Position numbers and translations under genes: made by a program
Shown: positions 46,533 through 58,055 of the stretch, in pieces
Position numbering within the stretch: the stretch's first letter is position 1
Layout of the letters: each line of letters opens with the position of its first letter
Notes under the pieces: generated by a model
What the model was told of the DNA's origin: nothing
Seen by the model: only the letters and a program-made list of their open reading frames with translations
The model's database searches: none
NCBI GenBank assembly: GCA_951804985.1
Contig: OX638132.1
Coordinates: forward strand, 85,316,696 to 85,380,695
DNA length: 64,000 nucleotides
From: Dryomyza anilis
Taxonomy: Eukaryota > Arthropoda > Insecta > Diptera > Dryomyzidae
Direction of reading: 5' to 3'

Positions 46533-46848
46533 CCTCACATTTAAAATAATTTCTAGGACTTTTTACGAAATATTTATTCGAAATTTTTAATATCGTAAAA
46601 TACACGAATAATTCGTAGAATACACGAAACATTTGTAATTTCTATTTTTTCTTATCAAATTATTTTTTACGATCGATTCGTTTATATTACGTATCAATAT
46701 TCGTAAAAAAAACAACAAAATTACGAATAAATTACGAAACTTTCGTTATATTATTTTGTATTACAATTTTTTTACGAAAGAATAACATATTTTACGAATG
46801 AGCTTTACATTTTACGAATAAATTACGAATCTTTCGTAAATTGTGAGG
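46533..46848. mobile_element. TIR element rich in TTTACGAA motifs
   Basis: The ends CCTCACATTTAAAA and TTTCGTAAATTGTGAGG are inverted. ATTACGAA/TTCGTAA repeats fill the ~316 bp, so it can fold on itself. It appears to interrupt a family-B Helentron fragment. Confidence 0.5.
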
Positions 46849-47142
46849 CTATATGTTGCGTCAAATAGCAACTTGGAGCTGCGTTTTGTTTTAATTGGTA
46901 TCACGGTCGCCAGCAGATAGTTATAAAATATAAACAGTTTTAAAAAGTATTCTGTGTGAGTTCTGTTTATGCTAAAAATGCAAAAGTATTAAATCAGTGC
47001 AAAATGTTTCATATTTTTATGAATGAATCGTCATTTTTATTGAGATTTTTTTTAAACAAAATATTTGATTTAATTAATATCACGGGAGAAAAATAGATTG
47101 TTATAAATACAAAAAGGTTTAAATTAGCTCTGTGTTAGTTCT

Positions 47143-47463
47143 AATAATAATAATAATATAATATTAGTTTGGCGCTACAGTCCTGTACAGAACTTCGGCC
47201 TAGCTCTCTCACCATTTTGAGCTGTGCGTGTTATATTTGTACTCAAAGTGGTGGGACCTACAGTTTATTGCCGAATCCGAACGGCGGGTGAGAGCTTTTT
47301 CATAGGCAATGGTTTTACTCTCGTAGGTTTGCCATTTACTGACGAGAGGTAGCGCGGTATAGAAAAATGTTTCTATGAAAAGATGTTGTTAGCCCCAGTC
47401 CAGGCTTGAACCGGGGACCTTTCGACTCGTAGTCCAACGCACTAACCACTGAGCTACCGCGGC
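47143..47463 (-). mobile_element. SINE type-1 full copy with 12-bp target duplication
   Basis: The complete body and head are at the right (CCGCGG near 47457-47462), with an AATAATAAT tail at the left. TGTGTTAGTTCT flanks it exactly (47131-47142 and 47464-47475), the clearest retrotransposition footprint for this family here. Confidence 0.93.
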
Positions 47464-47475
47464 TGTGTTAGTTCT

Positions 47476-47929
47476 GTTTGTGTCAAAAGTATCATATTTA
47501 ATATTTTTATGAATCGTCATTTTCATCGTTAGTTTTTTTTTTTTAACAAAGTATTCGTGTATTTTACGTCAGATTCAAAAAATGTTTCATATGTTTCATA
47601 AATGTACGAATGCTATCGTCAAAAGTACGAATGCTATCGTCAAAAGTACGAATACTTTTGAAAAATGTACGAAAAATTTCATAAAATATTACGAATCATT
47701 TGTAATATGCACGAATGACTATCGTGTATACAATTTACAATTAGTTTCGTAAAAAAAACAATTAAAATTCGTTATTTTATCATAAATTTACGAAAGTACT
47801 TTCGTGTAATGTACGAAATATTTCGTGGATAAATTTAACGATTTAAATACGATTTCGTGTATTTTAAGCAGATTTTATTTTGAGTGCGAATATGACATAA
47901 TTTCGATAGTATATAAGTTACTGTGTTTT
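47476..47929. repeat. TACGAA-rich repeat field
   Basis: It contains direct copies of AAAAGTACGAATGCTATCGTC (about 47620-47650) and many TTTCGT/ACGAAA motifs, similar in style to 46533-46848. Confidence 0.55.
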
Positions 47930-48714
47930 TATACCCTACACCTATGAGGTACAGGGTATATTAACTTTGTGCATATATTGTAACGCCTCTTAGGAAAAGT
48001 ATATATATTCTTGATCAGCATCACTACCGGAGTCCGTTTAGCCATGTCCGTCTGTCTGCCCGTCTTGCTGTCTTGCTATCCGAATACAGAATAACTTGAG
48101 AAATACTGATCAGAATGCGATGAAATTTCGTCTTAATATATTCTAATCAAGTAGGAACTGAGTTTGAAAATGAGTCAAATCGGTCAACGGACACGCCCAC
48201 CTCCCATACAAGTCACTTTTATATAACTCTTTCGAAACTAATAACTCAAAAAGTATTCAAGGTATAGTTATAAAATTTAAAACGTATTGTTACACTTCAC
48301 CTTAAAATATGTGGTTCAAAAATGGGCGTGATCCGCCTACTTTTTTTTTCATTATTTTCCGGGTTTTCATAGTGGAAATTTGATCCGTAAATTATTAAAA
48401 TCAAATCTATGAAATATTTGTCTTTCAAAATTTTAAATATGGACGTGGTCCGCCCAATTATATTTTTCAATTTTTTTTTTTTAGTTTTTTATAAATTTTA
48501 AATTTTTTTAATTTATGGGGATATAAGACGTAAATTTCTGATATATGAATAATATTCTGAGGGTGGGGAGGTTCAGCATAATTAAAAACTTTAAAATTAA
48601 GGTATGCAATTAAATATCTCAAATTATTATCCCCAGCAAAGGTGTAGGGTATTCAATAGTCGGGCCCGACCGACTATAAAAATCCGCCCCATGTGACCTA
48701 ACTTTCCCGACTCG
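47930..48714 (+). mobile_element. Helentron/DINE-like element, family B copy 1
   Basis: The head TATACCCTACACCTATGAGG is followed by GTATATATATTCTTGATCAGC, a GTCTGTCTGC/GTCTTGCTGTC tract, GGTCAACGGACACGCCCACC, the subterminal GGTGTAGGGTA and the hairpin ATAGTCGG-GCCCGA-CCGACTAT. It ends TGACCTAACTTTCCCGACTCG. A small deletion removes GGCGTGTCCGGTATG near the 5' side. Same architecture as family A with a different interior. Confidence 0.9.
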
Positions 48715-49356
48715 TTTTTTTTTCGTTTCATACGTTACTCTAAATACACTACGCAAATCGATCCTTGCCGTGGACATGCCATACAGCAATTCCATATAAT
48801 TCCTTGGTGCGGACTTTGTCTGCATACTAAGTTTTTTATATTACATAATGTTTTTGAGAAAATTGCAAAAGTACTTTAAAGCCTTCCTCAGCCACTTCTT
48901 TAAAAAAAATATAGTTCTGTTGAAAAATAGTTTATCAAAAAACCCTAAACGCAATTTTTCTTTAAATTGTCTAAGTCAATTTGAATATAAAACAGTTTTT
49001 TTATCATTTAGGATTTAATAAATAACAAAATAATGAATTATGGTTATCCAGAGCATAGTCAAAACAAGCTATCAAACCGAATTACTTTTTTCGAATTGAT
49101 CCACTTTTAAAAATATTCCCTGAGAATTTAATTTTGGTACTCATTTATATATTAAATTTTAAAAAAACATACTAATGCTCGTAATATGAAAATATCATTA
49201 CTTAATATTTAAAGTATCAGATTGCATACTCAATTTTTTTCCTATTACGTAGTGTTTTTGATAAACATTCGGTTAAAAACGGTTATTTTTAAGTAATTTG
49301 TATGTAAAATTTAAAGAGTAATTTTAAAGAATTTTTGAACGGAAACTGTGTTGATA
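48715..49356. other. No gene recognised
   Basis: AT-rich DNA between two family-B copies. Confidence 0.4.
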
Positions 49357-49576
49357 CACCCAGAAAAAAATACTATATAAATAATAGTTTTTTACTATTA
49401 AAAATAGTCAATAGGATAAATTATTATTTTAATCGGTAAATACCATTAAATACTAGAAAATATCATGACATTGTCATTGAGTTTATATGAAAATTTTAAT
49501 TTTTTGTATACTATTAAATCAATAATTGTCCTATTGACCAATTTTAATGAGATTTGAGTGAATATTTTTCTGGGTG
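49357..49576 (+). mobile_element. CACCCAGAAAAA MITE (family M1), well-preserved copy
   Basis: It has TA on both sides (49355-49356, 49577-49578). The ends are CACCCAGAAAAAAATACTAT and ATATTTTTCTGGGTG. It is collinear with 38277-38484 and, inverted, 57835-58055. Confidence 0.9.
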
Positions 49577-49650
49577 TAGGGCATTTTTCAAAAACGAGAA
49601 CCGATAAAAGAAAGTTAGTAATATGTACTACTTAACCATAAATCATTTTT

Positions 49651-50444
49651 TATACCCTACACCTATGAGGTACAGGGTATATTAACTTTGTGCATATATT
49701 GTAACGCCTCTTAGGAGGCGTGTCCGGTATGGAAAAGTATATATATTCTTGATCAGCATCACTACCCGAGTCCGTTTAGACATGTCCGTCTGTCTTGCTG
49801 TCTTGTTAATACAGAATAACTTGAGAAATACTGATCAGAATGCGATAAAATTTCGTATTATTATATTTTAGCCAAAAGTAGGAACTGAGTTTGAAAATGA
49901 GCCAAATCGGTCAACGGACACGCCCACCTCCCATATAAGTCACTTTTATATAACTCTTTAGGAACTAATAGCCCGAAAAGTATTATATAGGTATAAAATT
50001 TAAAACTTATTGTTATAATTCACCTAAAAATATGTGGTCCAAAAAATGGGCGTGATCCGCCCACTTTTTTTTTATTATTTCCCGGGTTTTCATAGTGAAA
50101 ATTTGATTCGTAAATTATTAAAATCAAATCTATGAATTATTAGCCTTTCAAAATTTTAAATATAGACGTTGTCCGCCCAATTATATGTTCCTGTTTTTTT
50201 TTTAATAGTTTGTTATACTTTTATACAAATTTTTTAATTTGTGGGGATATAAGACGTAAATTTCTGATATGTGAATAATACTCTGAGAGTGGGGAGGTTC
50301 AGCATACTTAATTAAAATCTTTAAAATTAAGGTATGCAATTAAATATCCCACATTAATATCCCCACCAAAGGTGTAGGGTATTCCATAGTCGGGCCCGAC
50401 CGACTATAAAAATCCGCCCCATGTGACCTAACTTTCCCAACTCG
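49651..50444 (+). mobile_element. Helentron/DINE-like element, family B copy 2
   Basis: It carries all family-B landmarks, including GAGGCGTGTCCGGTATGG near the 5' side and the terminal hairpin at about 50386-50407. It is closely similar to copy 1. Confidence 0.9.
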
Positions 50445-50735
50445 TTTATTTATCATTAGATTCAAAATGCTAAAAAATCGTCCAAAAATAGTCTAAAAAA
50501 ATCAATATTTTTCGAGTTTAGATTCAAATATCTTAAAATCCTATCGCAATTGACAATTGAAAAAAAAAAAAATTGTGTAATGGACTGTATTTTTTTAATT
50601 CTAAATAGTTACTGAACAGAGCATAAAATATCGTGAGCAATTTTTTTTTTAAATTTTACATAATAAAAAAAACTGAATATGCATTCAAAATCAACAACCG
50701 CGAATTATATAGAATTGATATATGGAAAGTGTATG

Positions 50736-50930
50736 CACACAGAAAAATTATTTTTTGGCATGAGGTTGGAAGAATGAAGAGGTTAGTTGTACCAACTAAC
50801 TTCATTCGGTTAAATCGAATGGTTTACAAATTTGCTGGCAGAACTACCATATTAGCCTATACACTTGAAATATTAGTCTATACACACTCCTAATGGTTCT
50901 AAATCTATACTAAATTGCTCTAAACAGTTA
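50736..50930 (+). mobile_element. M2 MITE, 3'-truncated
   Basis: It starts CACACAGAAAAATTATT and follows the first ~190 bp of 44420-44855 (TTGTACCAACTAACTTCA). It stops at CTCTAAACAGTT, where an M5 fragment begins. Confidence 0.8.
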
Positions 50931-51242
50931 CTGACCTCAGGCCATGATCATGTACTGATCGGGCAATTCCCCATTTTATTATTTACCCGACAATTGCCTT
51001 GTCAGAGCTTGAGCATAATGGTTACTCTCATTAAATCTCAATCATTGTCTGAAGTCATTTCGCTATGAGGAACGAATAATGTAGCTATGATCGGGAACAT
51101 TGACTATTTAGATAATGTAAACCCAGGTATGGTAAGCATGATAAGGGCATGCAAAGGCAATGATCATATTTTCTCTAATAGGACTTACCCAACGAAAACC
51201 CGATCATTTCCCGATGGCGCATCGGGCAAATTTCTACTAGGG
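50931..51242 (-). mobile_element. M5 MITE, truncated copy
   Basis: In reverse it matches 31382-31700 (GGCGCATCGGGCAAATTTCTACTAGGG end, GACAATTGCCTTGTC). Its inner end is cut at CTGACCTCAGGCCATGATC, exactly at the M2 breakpoint. Confidence 0.82.
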
Positions 51243-51272
51243 AAATTACGGAATATTACAAAAACTGATTTT

Positions 51273-51382
51273 AGTAGCGTCAGTAGCTTAAGGTTAATGC
51301 GTTAGACTACGAGCCAAAATATCCCAGGTTCAAGCCTAGACTGGGGGCTAACAACATCTTTTCATAGCAACGTTTTACTGCT
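51273..51382 (+). mobile_element. SINE 5' fragment with intermediate head
   Basis: The head starts AGTAGCGTCAGTAGCTTAAG (type 2) but continues CCAGGTTCAAGCCTAGACTGG (type 1 B-box half). Only the first part of the body (CTAACAACATCTTTTCATAG) follows. Confidence 0.75.
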
Positions 51383-53189
51383 ACAAACTATATTAAAATG
51401 GTTTTATTAAGATATTTTAAGTAAAAAACATAATTTGGTTATAAAACCTTATTTAGAAACCTCATTAAATGGCATTTAAGAATTTTTTCAATGTACTATA
51501 TAGAATATTATGAAACCAATATTAGTAACAAAAGAGAAGAGTTGCTGTTTTGGTTCTTTGCAAATTCTGTAAAATATTTGATCGCCCACAGCTAAATTAT
51601 GTTTCTATTAAATGTCTGGCTGTAACGTCCAACCAAATTCAAACCTGACGTAAAAAATATAGTCAGCTGTAACTCATAGTACTTTTACACAGTTGTATTT
51701 TAGTATTTTAGAACTTTTGTACTTTTGAACTCTCTTGTATCTGTTCCTGATGATTGCCAACTTGATGATTTATTAATGTGCAAAGTTCGCTTCAATACAT
51801 TTTGCATAATGTTGCCAAAAATGCATGGAAAATGAAAGGAAACTCCACATATTTCAGTTGCTCAATTTTTCATCAATGCACACGACACACAGAATACGGA
51901 AAGTGGACCCAGAAGAACTGAATGCTTCCCTCGTACAGTCGATTGCAAAATTCTTATGCAAATAAATATTGTGCCACTGCAGGCAGGCATGCTGCATGTA
52001 ACGCACGCTTGAGCCGCTTGACTTGCTCAGAGGCATGAGTTACTCAGGGGCATGAGTGGCTCAGGGCGTGCAGTGCAAGTGCCGCAAGGTATGCGAAGGA
52101 AAGACGGACGAACAATTGTGCTACTCGGGTATAAAATTATGTATATTGATGCAAGCACAGACACACTCAAAGGACGAAGTGCTTACTTTTAAATACTTTG
52201 GGCATTACTTGGACTGGCACTGCCAACGTACGCAGAGCCACTCACAGGGTTTTGCATAACAAGTGGCGTTTATTGAATTTCGACTGAATGCTGTACTTAT
52301 GGAAATATCATGTGTATGAGCTTTTAGAATTTTCTTATTCATTTTACTTTAACACAAAGTTCACTTAATTTTTTAATAATTATAACTTAAAAAGTACCTA
52401 CTTGCGGCAATCTTAAGCGCTCACTCAGCTGCAAATTCCAACACCAACCACTCGAATTTATTATCGTAAATTTTAATGGCGCAAATATGCAAAAGTCTAC
52501 TACTTTGTAGAATAATGTAAAACTTCAACAAGCAAAAACATTAAAAATTTCAATGCAGAACTTTGCTAATTACAAGTTGCCAAATCTTTGTAGATAATGC
52601 AATAAACTGCAGGGCGCTCATACCTTTCGGTGCCCACTTGGCACCCGACTGTGGGCACTTGAAGCCCACTTCATTCGTGCACCGACAACACACCTCAAGT
52701 CAAGCCCACTCAAGAACACAATGAGACTCCCACACAATAGAATGGCAACCAGAACAAAATAATGCAACCCTACTTAAAACAAACCCTATGCCACCCGATC
52801 CAACTCAACTTAACTCAACACTGAGTGTCCAATCTTTGGTGCGAGAAATTAACTTTCTTTTCAATTACTTAGAACAGCTTCTTTGGCAAGAAGAACGAAT
52901 AATGAAAAATGAAAATATCTGCTGCTTCAATTGCTCCTCGTCCTGAAATTCACCGATAATATAGCACTTGTTTATATTGAGATGAACTTGTGATGTTTGG
53001 ATGCTTGAACTAAAATTGCAAATTGAAAGCTGGCGCATGCCAAGAGTGCTTTTCAATTGAAATTCCTATGCAGCTGACTGTGTCAGGAGTTTTGCAAAAT
53101 GGTTTTATAATAAAAACAAAATTGGAGAAAAATCCAAATAATCAGCAGTAAATTAATGAAAATACTCTGGCGTAAACAAACATTTGTTA
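51383..53189. other. Largely single-copy, GC-richer region; no gene confirmed
   Basis: About 51560-52850 has the lowest repeat density in the window. The frame at 52056-52259 (Cys-containing CKCRKVCEGKTDEQLC) sits beside CAG and GTATGC sequences that could act as splice sites, but nothing identifies a protein. It is possible host regulatory or unrecognised exon sequence. Confidence 0.35.
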
Positions 53190-53410
53190 AGTAGACGGTA
53201 TAAAATGGATACAATAATAATTAAAACTTGTATGTCTGCGAGGTGTATGTACCCGTTGACCGATTTCGCTTATTTCTGAACTAAGAATTGATTTTATAGT
53301 TATACAGTTTGAAATTAAATTTGATCGCATTGGGATTAGTATTTTTGAAGTTATCGGGTATACTGACAGACAATGACATACAGACATGACAAAATCGACT
53401 CGGGAAATAT
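53190..53410 (-). mobile_element. Old Helentron-like family-B fragment
   Basis: CCCGTTGACCGATTTCG, AATTTGATCGCATTGGGAT and a short GACAGACAATGACATACAGACATG tract, followed by AAATCGACTCGGG, match the inner part of family B in reverse with many changes. Confidence 0.6.
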
Positions 53411-54037
53411 CAATAGATTTCTATTGATTTTTAAATATAATTCATTTTTCAAATCAAACAATTTGAATTCATTTAAAAAAAACATTTTTTTGTATTTAAA
53501 AAAATTAATTTAAAATCATTAAAATGTAAATTTGAATACTAAATATATCGAAATTCGATCGGAAGATATTTAAAACAAACTTAATTTGATACTCTCACTC
53601 ATTATTACCAGTTGTAAAATCCATTTTAAGTTTCGAAAAAGTGATATTTACAGTTACAGTAGTATATAATTTTATCGAGTATAATTTAATTTTTTAACGA
53701 AAATTATGTTCGTTATCCGGATAGCAGAACTTACACACAGAAAAATGCTCTTAGGGCATTCGGTTAATTGAACCAACGTTTCAGTGTTGCAACCGAAATA
53801 CATCTGTTGTAACCTCATGTCATTGAAATGAACGTACCTTATTTAACTATTACCGAAATGTTAGTCCGCACAACTGCTCTTTCGCTTGCGGTAACCTTAT
53901 GATTGCATTTTACATGCTGCCAAAATTGACATTTGTGCATTTGTTATGGCAACTGAGTAGTGTCGTTGCTGTAGGGTCTGGTACGATAACTCGAAATTTA
54001 AAATATCGAAACTAAAAATACTGAAAACGAATTTGTA

Positions 54038-55318
54038 CACGCGGCAAAAAAAGGGCTCTCCCGAACATAATTTTGCAGGCATTAACATGTATGTTTGGAA
54101 TTTTATGTAAACATAATATATAATTGACTGATAAATCATTTGTAAACAGGGTGGTATTCAGACTTGAACAGTGTTGTAATGAGCTCTAACTTACATTATA
54201 ATATCACGGAAACATTTTAATGTTGCCCCTTAAAATGGAATATGTTCTAATGGAAACATAATGATTACTACATCCAAATAAAATAAATATTTGAACCGAA
54301 ACATAAATATGTTCAAAATAAAACATGATTTTGAACGACCTGAATATAAATATGTTTCCAGTGAAACATATCAGTTGTTTCAGTTCAAAAAGTAGTCTAT
54401 GCAAATATAAATATTTTTGGAACGAAATCCTGAAAATAAAATAAAATGTTGTTTTTTTTATTAATTTTTATTAAAAATCTTTAAACTTGTACAGTGGGAA
54501 CTTATAATAATTGAATTCTTATACAAATATTGTAAAAAAACATGCAATATTCTGATTGAAAATCGAAACACTGATTTTTATTTGTGGTTTTTCACATTAG
54601 TTTCAGAAATTATATACTGCACTGTATTATACTCTGTTACTATTAGTACTTTTTATAACACAATTTATATATTTATTTAATTTACAAATAACAAAATTAT
54701 TACCGACGTGAACACGTTTTCTCAACGAACAACAAAAGACACGTACGCAGAAAATGCCGATCACCGAGTGTCAACTTTGTATACCAATACATACTTCAAA
54801 CGACGACAAAAGAGACGTAGGTAGACAATTCTGCTGAACGAGTGCCAACTTCGTATACAAGAAGAATGTTGCAAGAATAAACTTATTTAAATCCAATTTC
54901 TTTTTTGTTTGTTTGTAAACATCAATATGTTCAAACGATGGCGTCGGTAGCAAATGCTACACAACGTTGCCAACTTCGTCAGTCGATAAATTATCGAATT
55001 AAGACGAGCGTTGCGAACATATGTTAGATTTAGATTTTATTAGCATTTTCTGTGTTTCCAAACATAGTTTTAACCAAGTAAATTGCCAAGAAATAGTTTA
55101 TTCAAATGCAATTAAAATTTTATGTTGGTATTGTAACATATGTATGGTAAATTTGATAGTTTCTGCTTGACAAAATATAATAATGTTTACACGTGAACAA
55201 AAATAAATTCAATTTCGATTATAATTTAATTACACTTCATTCCTAATACATGTATGGTAATTTCGTATTACTTTTTAATTACATTCAAACATATTCAAAC
55301 AAATCTTTTCTATCCGTG
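54038..55318 (+). mobile_element. M6 element, long copy (1.28 kb)
   Basis: TA-CACGCGGCAAAAAAAGGGC at the left and AATCTTTTCTATCCGTG-TA at the right. The left 90 bp match 18267 and 6128. The interior contains many ATATTTATGTTTC/GAAACATAAATAT inverted motifs. No transposase-like frame was seen. Confidence 0.6.
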
Positions 55319-56371
55319 TAGAAAAAAAAGTGCTGTAACATAAAAATGTCGAAAAAAAAGATTCAAAACTAAAATGTAGTAAAAATGTCGAAATTTAATA
55401 TGACGAAATCATTTTTTGCCGGAAAATTTTCTATCATTTTGAAATTTGTTGAAAATACTGCAAAGAAACAATAAAAAAATGTACAAGTAAATTTACAATT
55501 AATTATAATATAATACGAAAATAAATTAAAGAAAAAATAACATATTCGTAACATAGTCACCACAATTCTGAGTTCCATTGTAGCGAAAATCAGAATCTCC
55601 GCTACGAAATCGGATTTTAGGCTCCGTGTGGAGATTTTTAAATATGCTGCCCTCAAAAGACCATCATGGAATTGACTTTTAAGTTCAAGTTCAAGGATAA
55701 TAACCATTAACCACATGATCATGTTAATAAGACTTACATTCAAAATATTGTTTTATTTGTTTTAAAACGAGACCTTAGCATCAAGAGATATTTCAATATG
55801 AACCATCATACAAAAGGTATCATTGTAAATTTTTTTAACTTTGGACTGTATCTCTGGAAATAATGGAATCTCTAGAAATCGGAATGTGGTTGATGCATTT
55901 TATCAGTTGCCAAAAATTTTTTGAAATCCCAGGAGGTTTTAATGACTTAAATACGATTTGAAATGTGTATTTCAACATTATTTGATCTTAAAAAAAAACG
56001 TTTGAGTATTTATGATTTCAAAGATTTTTCGACATTTTCTATCTTTAAAATGTTTTTCCATATTTTTTGATTCGACCAAATACGGTTTCGTCGTTCTAAG
56101 GCTTTTAAAATTTTGACATTTTAAGGTTTCGACAGCTTTTTTTCGGTATTTCTTACGGATGCAGTTGTTGTATCAATAAAATAAATGACAAACGGTATCT
56201 TTTTTTTGTTGGTTTATGATGAAATCAAATTAACAGGTAACAGAAATTAGTTGATATACTTTTTGAAATTGACAATTTTTTAGTATCTATAATACATTTA
56301 GAAATCTTTACATTAAAAAGTTTAATTTATACATGTATAAAAAAACTTTTTTAAATAAAATTTCATTTGGA
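55319..56371. other. No gene recognised
   Basis: The 124-codon antisense frame at 55369-55743 opens with TTG and has no domain features. I treat it as chance. Confidence 0.45.
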
Positions 56372-56467
56372 GGTTTCGACAACCTCATGTTGACTGACTT
56401 GAAGGTTGCAACAAACTCATGTTTGCTGACCAGGCGGTTGTCATAACCTCATGCCTGCTGACTAGGC
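56372..56467 (+). repeat. 32-bp tandem repeat, three units
   Basis: Units start at 56372, 56404 and 56436 with GGTT(T/G)-AA-CTCATG--TGCTGAC(T/C)AGGC as the shared pattern. Confidence 0.88.
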
Positions 56468-56608
56468 GATTTCAAAACCGAATTAGGCGGAAAATACTTC
56501 TTCAATAGTTGCCGCAACCGAATACTTTAGTTGGTTGCGGCAACAAATCAGTTTTCTGTTTGTAGTACATTTTTTTTTATCGAAATGGATTTTAATGCAA
56601 ATTACAAA

Positions 56609-57294
56609 CGAGTTGGGAAGATTAGATCACATGGGAAATTTTAAAGTAGGTGTTATTATGATATTTAGGATTATAAAAATTATAGTCGGTCTAAGCCGAC
56701 TATAAATACCCTACACATATGTGTGGTTACCATTCAAAGTGGTATATAGGTCACTAGGGTATTCGAATCCTGAAAATAACTACAAACTTTCTATCCCTGA
56801 AGAAATTTCTTTCATTTGATACCCATATTTTCAAATGGGTAGGTGTACCGAACTTCGATTTTTTTGGGAACCACAACTCATTTCGTGGGAAAAAAATTTT
56901 AAGCATAAATATATATTTGACCAAAAAAGTTTACCTAAGCACGTATACAGTAAAATTGATTCGTAGATGTAAATTTTATTTGAGGTATTTGAACATAAAT
57001 GGTCGGTTCTCAGGTCACAATAGACCGATTATGCCAATCGGTCTATTTCTTGTTCAGACAGCTTAGATATATAAGTAATCTAAATCTAAAGTTTCATTGC
57101 TCTAGCTCTTCAACTTTTTCTGTAATCGTGATTTCAATAGACAGACAGAAGGACAGACGGACATCGCTAAATCGACTCAGGAGGTAATGCTGATCAAGAA
57201 TATATATACTTTTCCATACCGGAGGTGCTTTTTTCAGGGTGTTACAAACGGCGTACCAAACTGAATATACCCTTTCACTCTTAGTGTAGGGTAT
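56609..57294 (-). mobile_element. Helentron/DINE-like element, family A copy 6
   Basis: It carries the full set of family-A landmarks on the minus strand. A short duplicated ATAGACCGATT/AATCGGTCTAT pair occurs at about 57020-57050. Confidence 0.87.
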
Positions 57295-57834
57295 AAAAAC
57301 TTAATTCTCGAGTTACTGTGAAGGTTAGTTCAAGCATTATGTATGAAAATATTCCCTCTTATTCTTAAATGAACACACAAATTTGACATTCTTCGTATTT
57401 GTAATAATTTATAATTTCTTTTTTTTTATAATATTTTTTTTGAAAAATTAAAAAAAAATTCCAACAATTATTTTATTTTGATTTTTTTTTGAGAATATAA
57501 TCAGCTTTATCGGAATGCTTTGTAAAAAGTATGATTTCTATATCCTTTAATCGCGAAACATTTTTTCGTATATTTCAAATGTTTCTAATAAATAATGGCG
57601 CATATTCATAGACATTTTAAAGTCAACTTTAAAATTAAAGTCAGCTTTTTTTACAATTTTCAAATAGAATAAAATGTCTAAAAGTTGATTTTAATTTTTA
57701 AGTTGACTTTAAATAGTAACCAAGAGTATTTGATATATTATATATTTAATATATATTTGATATATTTAATAATTCAGACCATGTATTAATTATTTTTTAA
57801 GTATTTAGCATCTACCCATTATAAAAATGTTCTA
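57295..57834. other. AT-rich DNA with a small palindrome
   Basis: At about 57612-57716, AAAGTCAACTTTAAAATTAA is mirrored by TTAATTTTTAAGTTGACTTT, a fold-back of about 105 bp. No gene seen. Confidence 0.6.
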
Positions 57835-58055
57835 CACCCAGAAAAAAATTCCCTCAAATCCCATTAAAATTAGTCAATAGGACAATTATTGATTTAATAG
57901 TATACAAAAAATTAAAATTTTCATATAAACTCAATGGCAATGTCATGGTATTTTCTAGTATTTAATGGTATTTTCCGATTAAAATAATAATTTATCCTAT
58001 TGAATATTTTTAATAGTAAGAAAACTATTATTTATATAGTATTTTTTTCTGGGTG
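57835..58055 (-). mobile_element. CACCCAGAAAAA MITE (family M1), inverted copy
   Basis: It is flanked by TA (57833-57834, 58056-58057). The interior is the reverse complement of 49357-49576. Confidence 0.9.

Larger units (their letters stand above)
53735..56562. mobile_element. Possible large TA-flanked composite (CACACAGAAAAAT ends)
   Basis: TA-CACACAGAAAAATGC at the left and CAGTTTTCTGTTTG-TA at the right are inverted. AACCTCATG motifs occur near both ends. If it is real, the element has been expanded by the M6 insertion at 54038-55318 and other sequence. The pairing of the two ends is uncertain. Confidence 0.35.

Noticed and set aside
52056..52259. Cys-containing frame with CKCRKVCEGK, near possible CAG and GTATGC splice sites
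   Set aside because: No family pattern, no supported start, and the splice signals are too common to count. It is kept only as part of a GC-richer island.
55369..55743. 124-codon antisense frame with hydrophobic stretches
   Set aside because: It begins at TTG, is rich in Ile/Phe/Asn as expected from AT-rich DNA, and has no recognisable motif or splice context.
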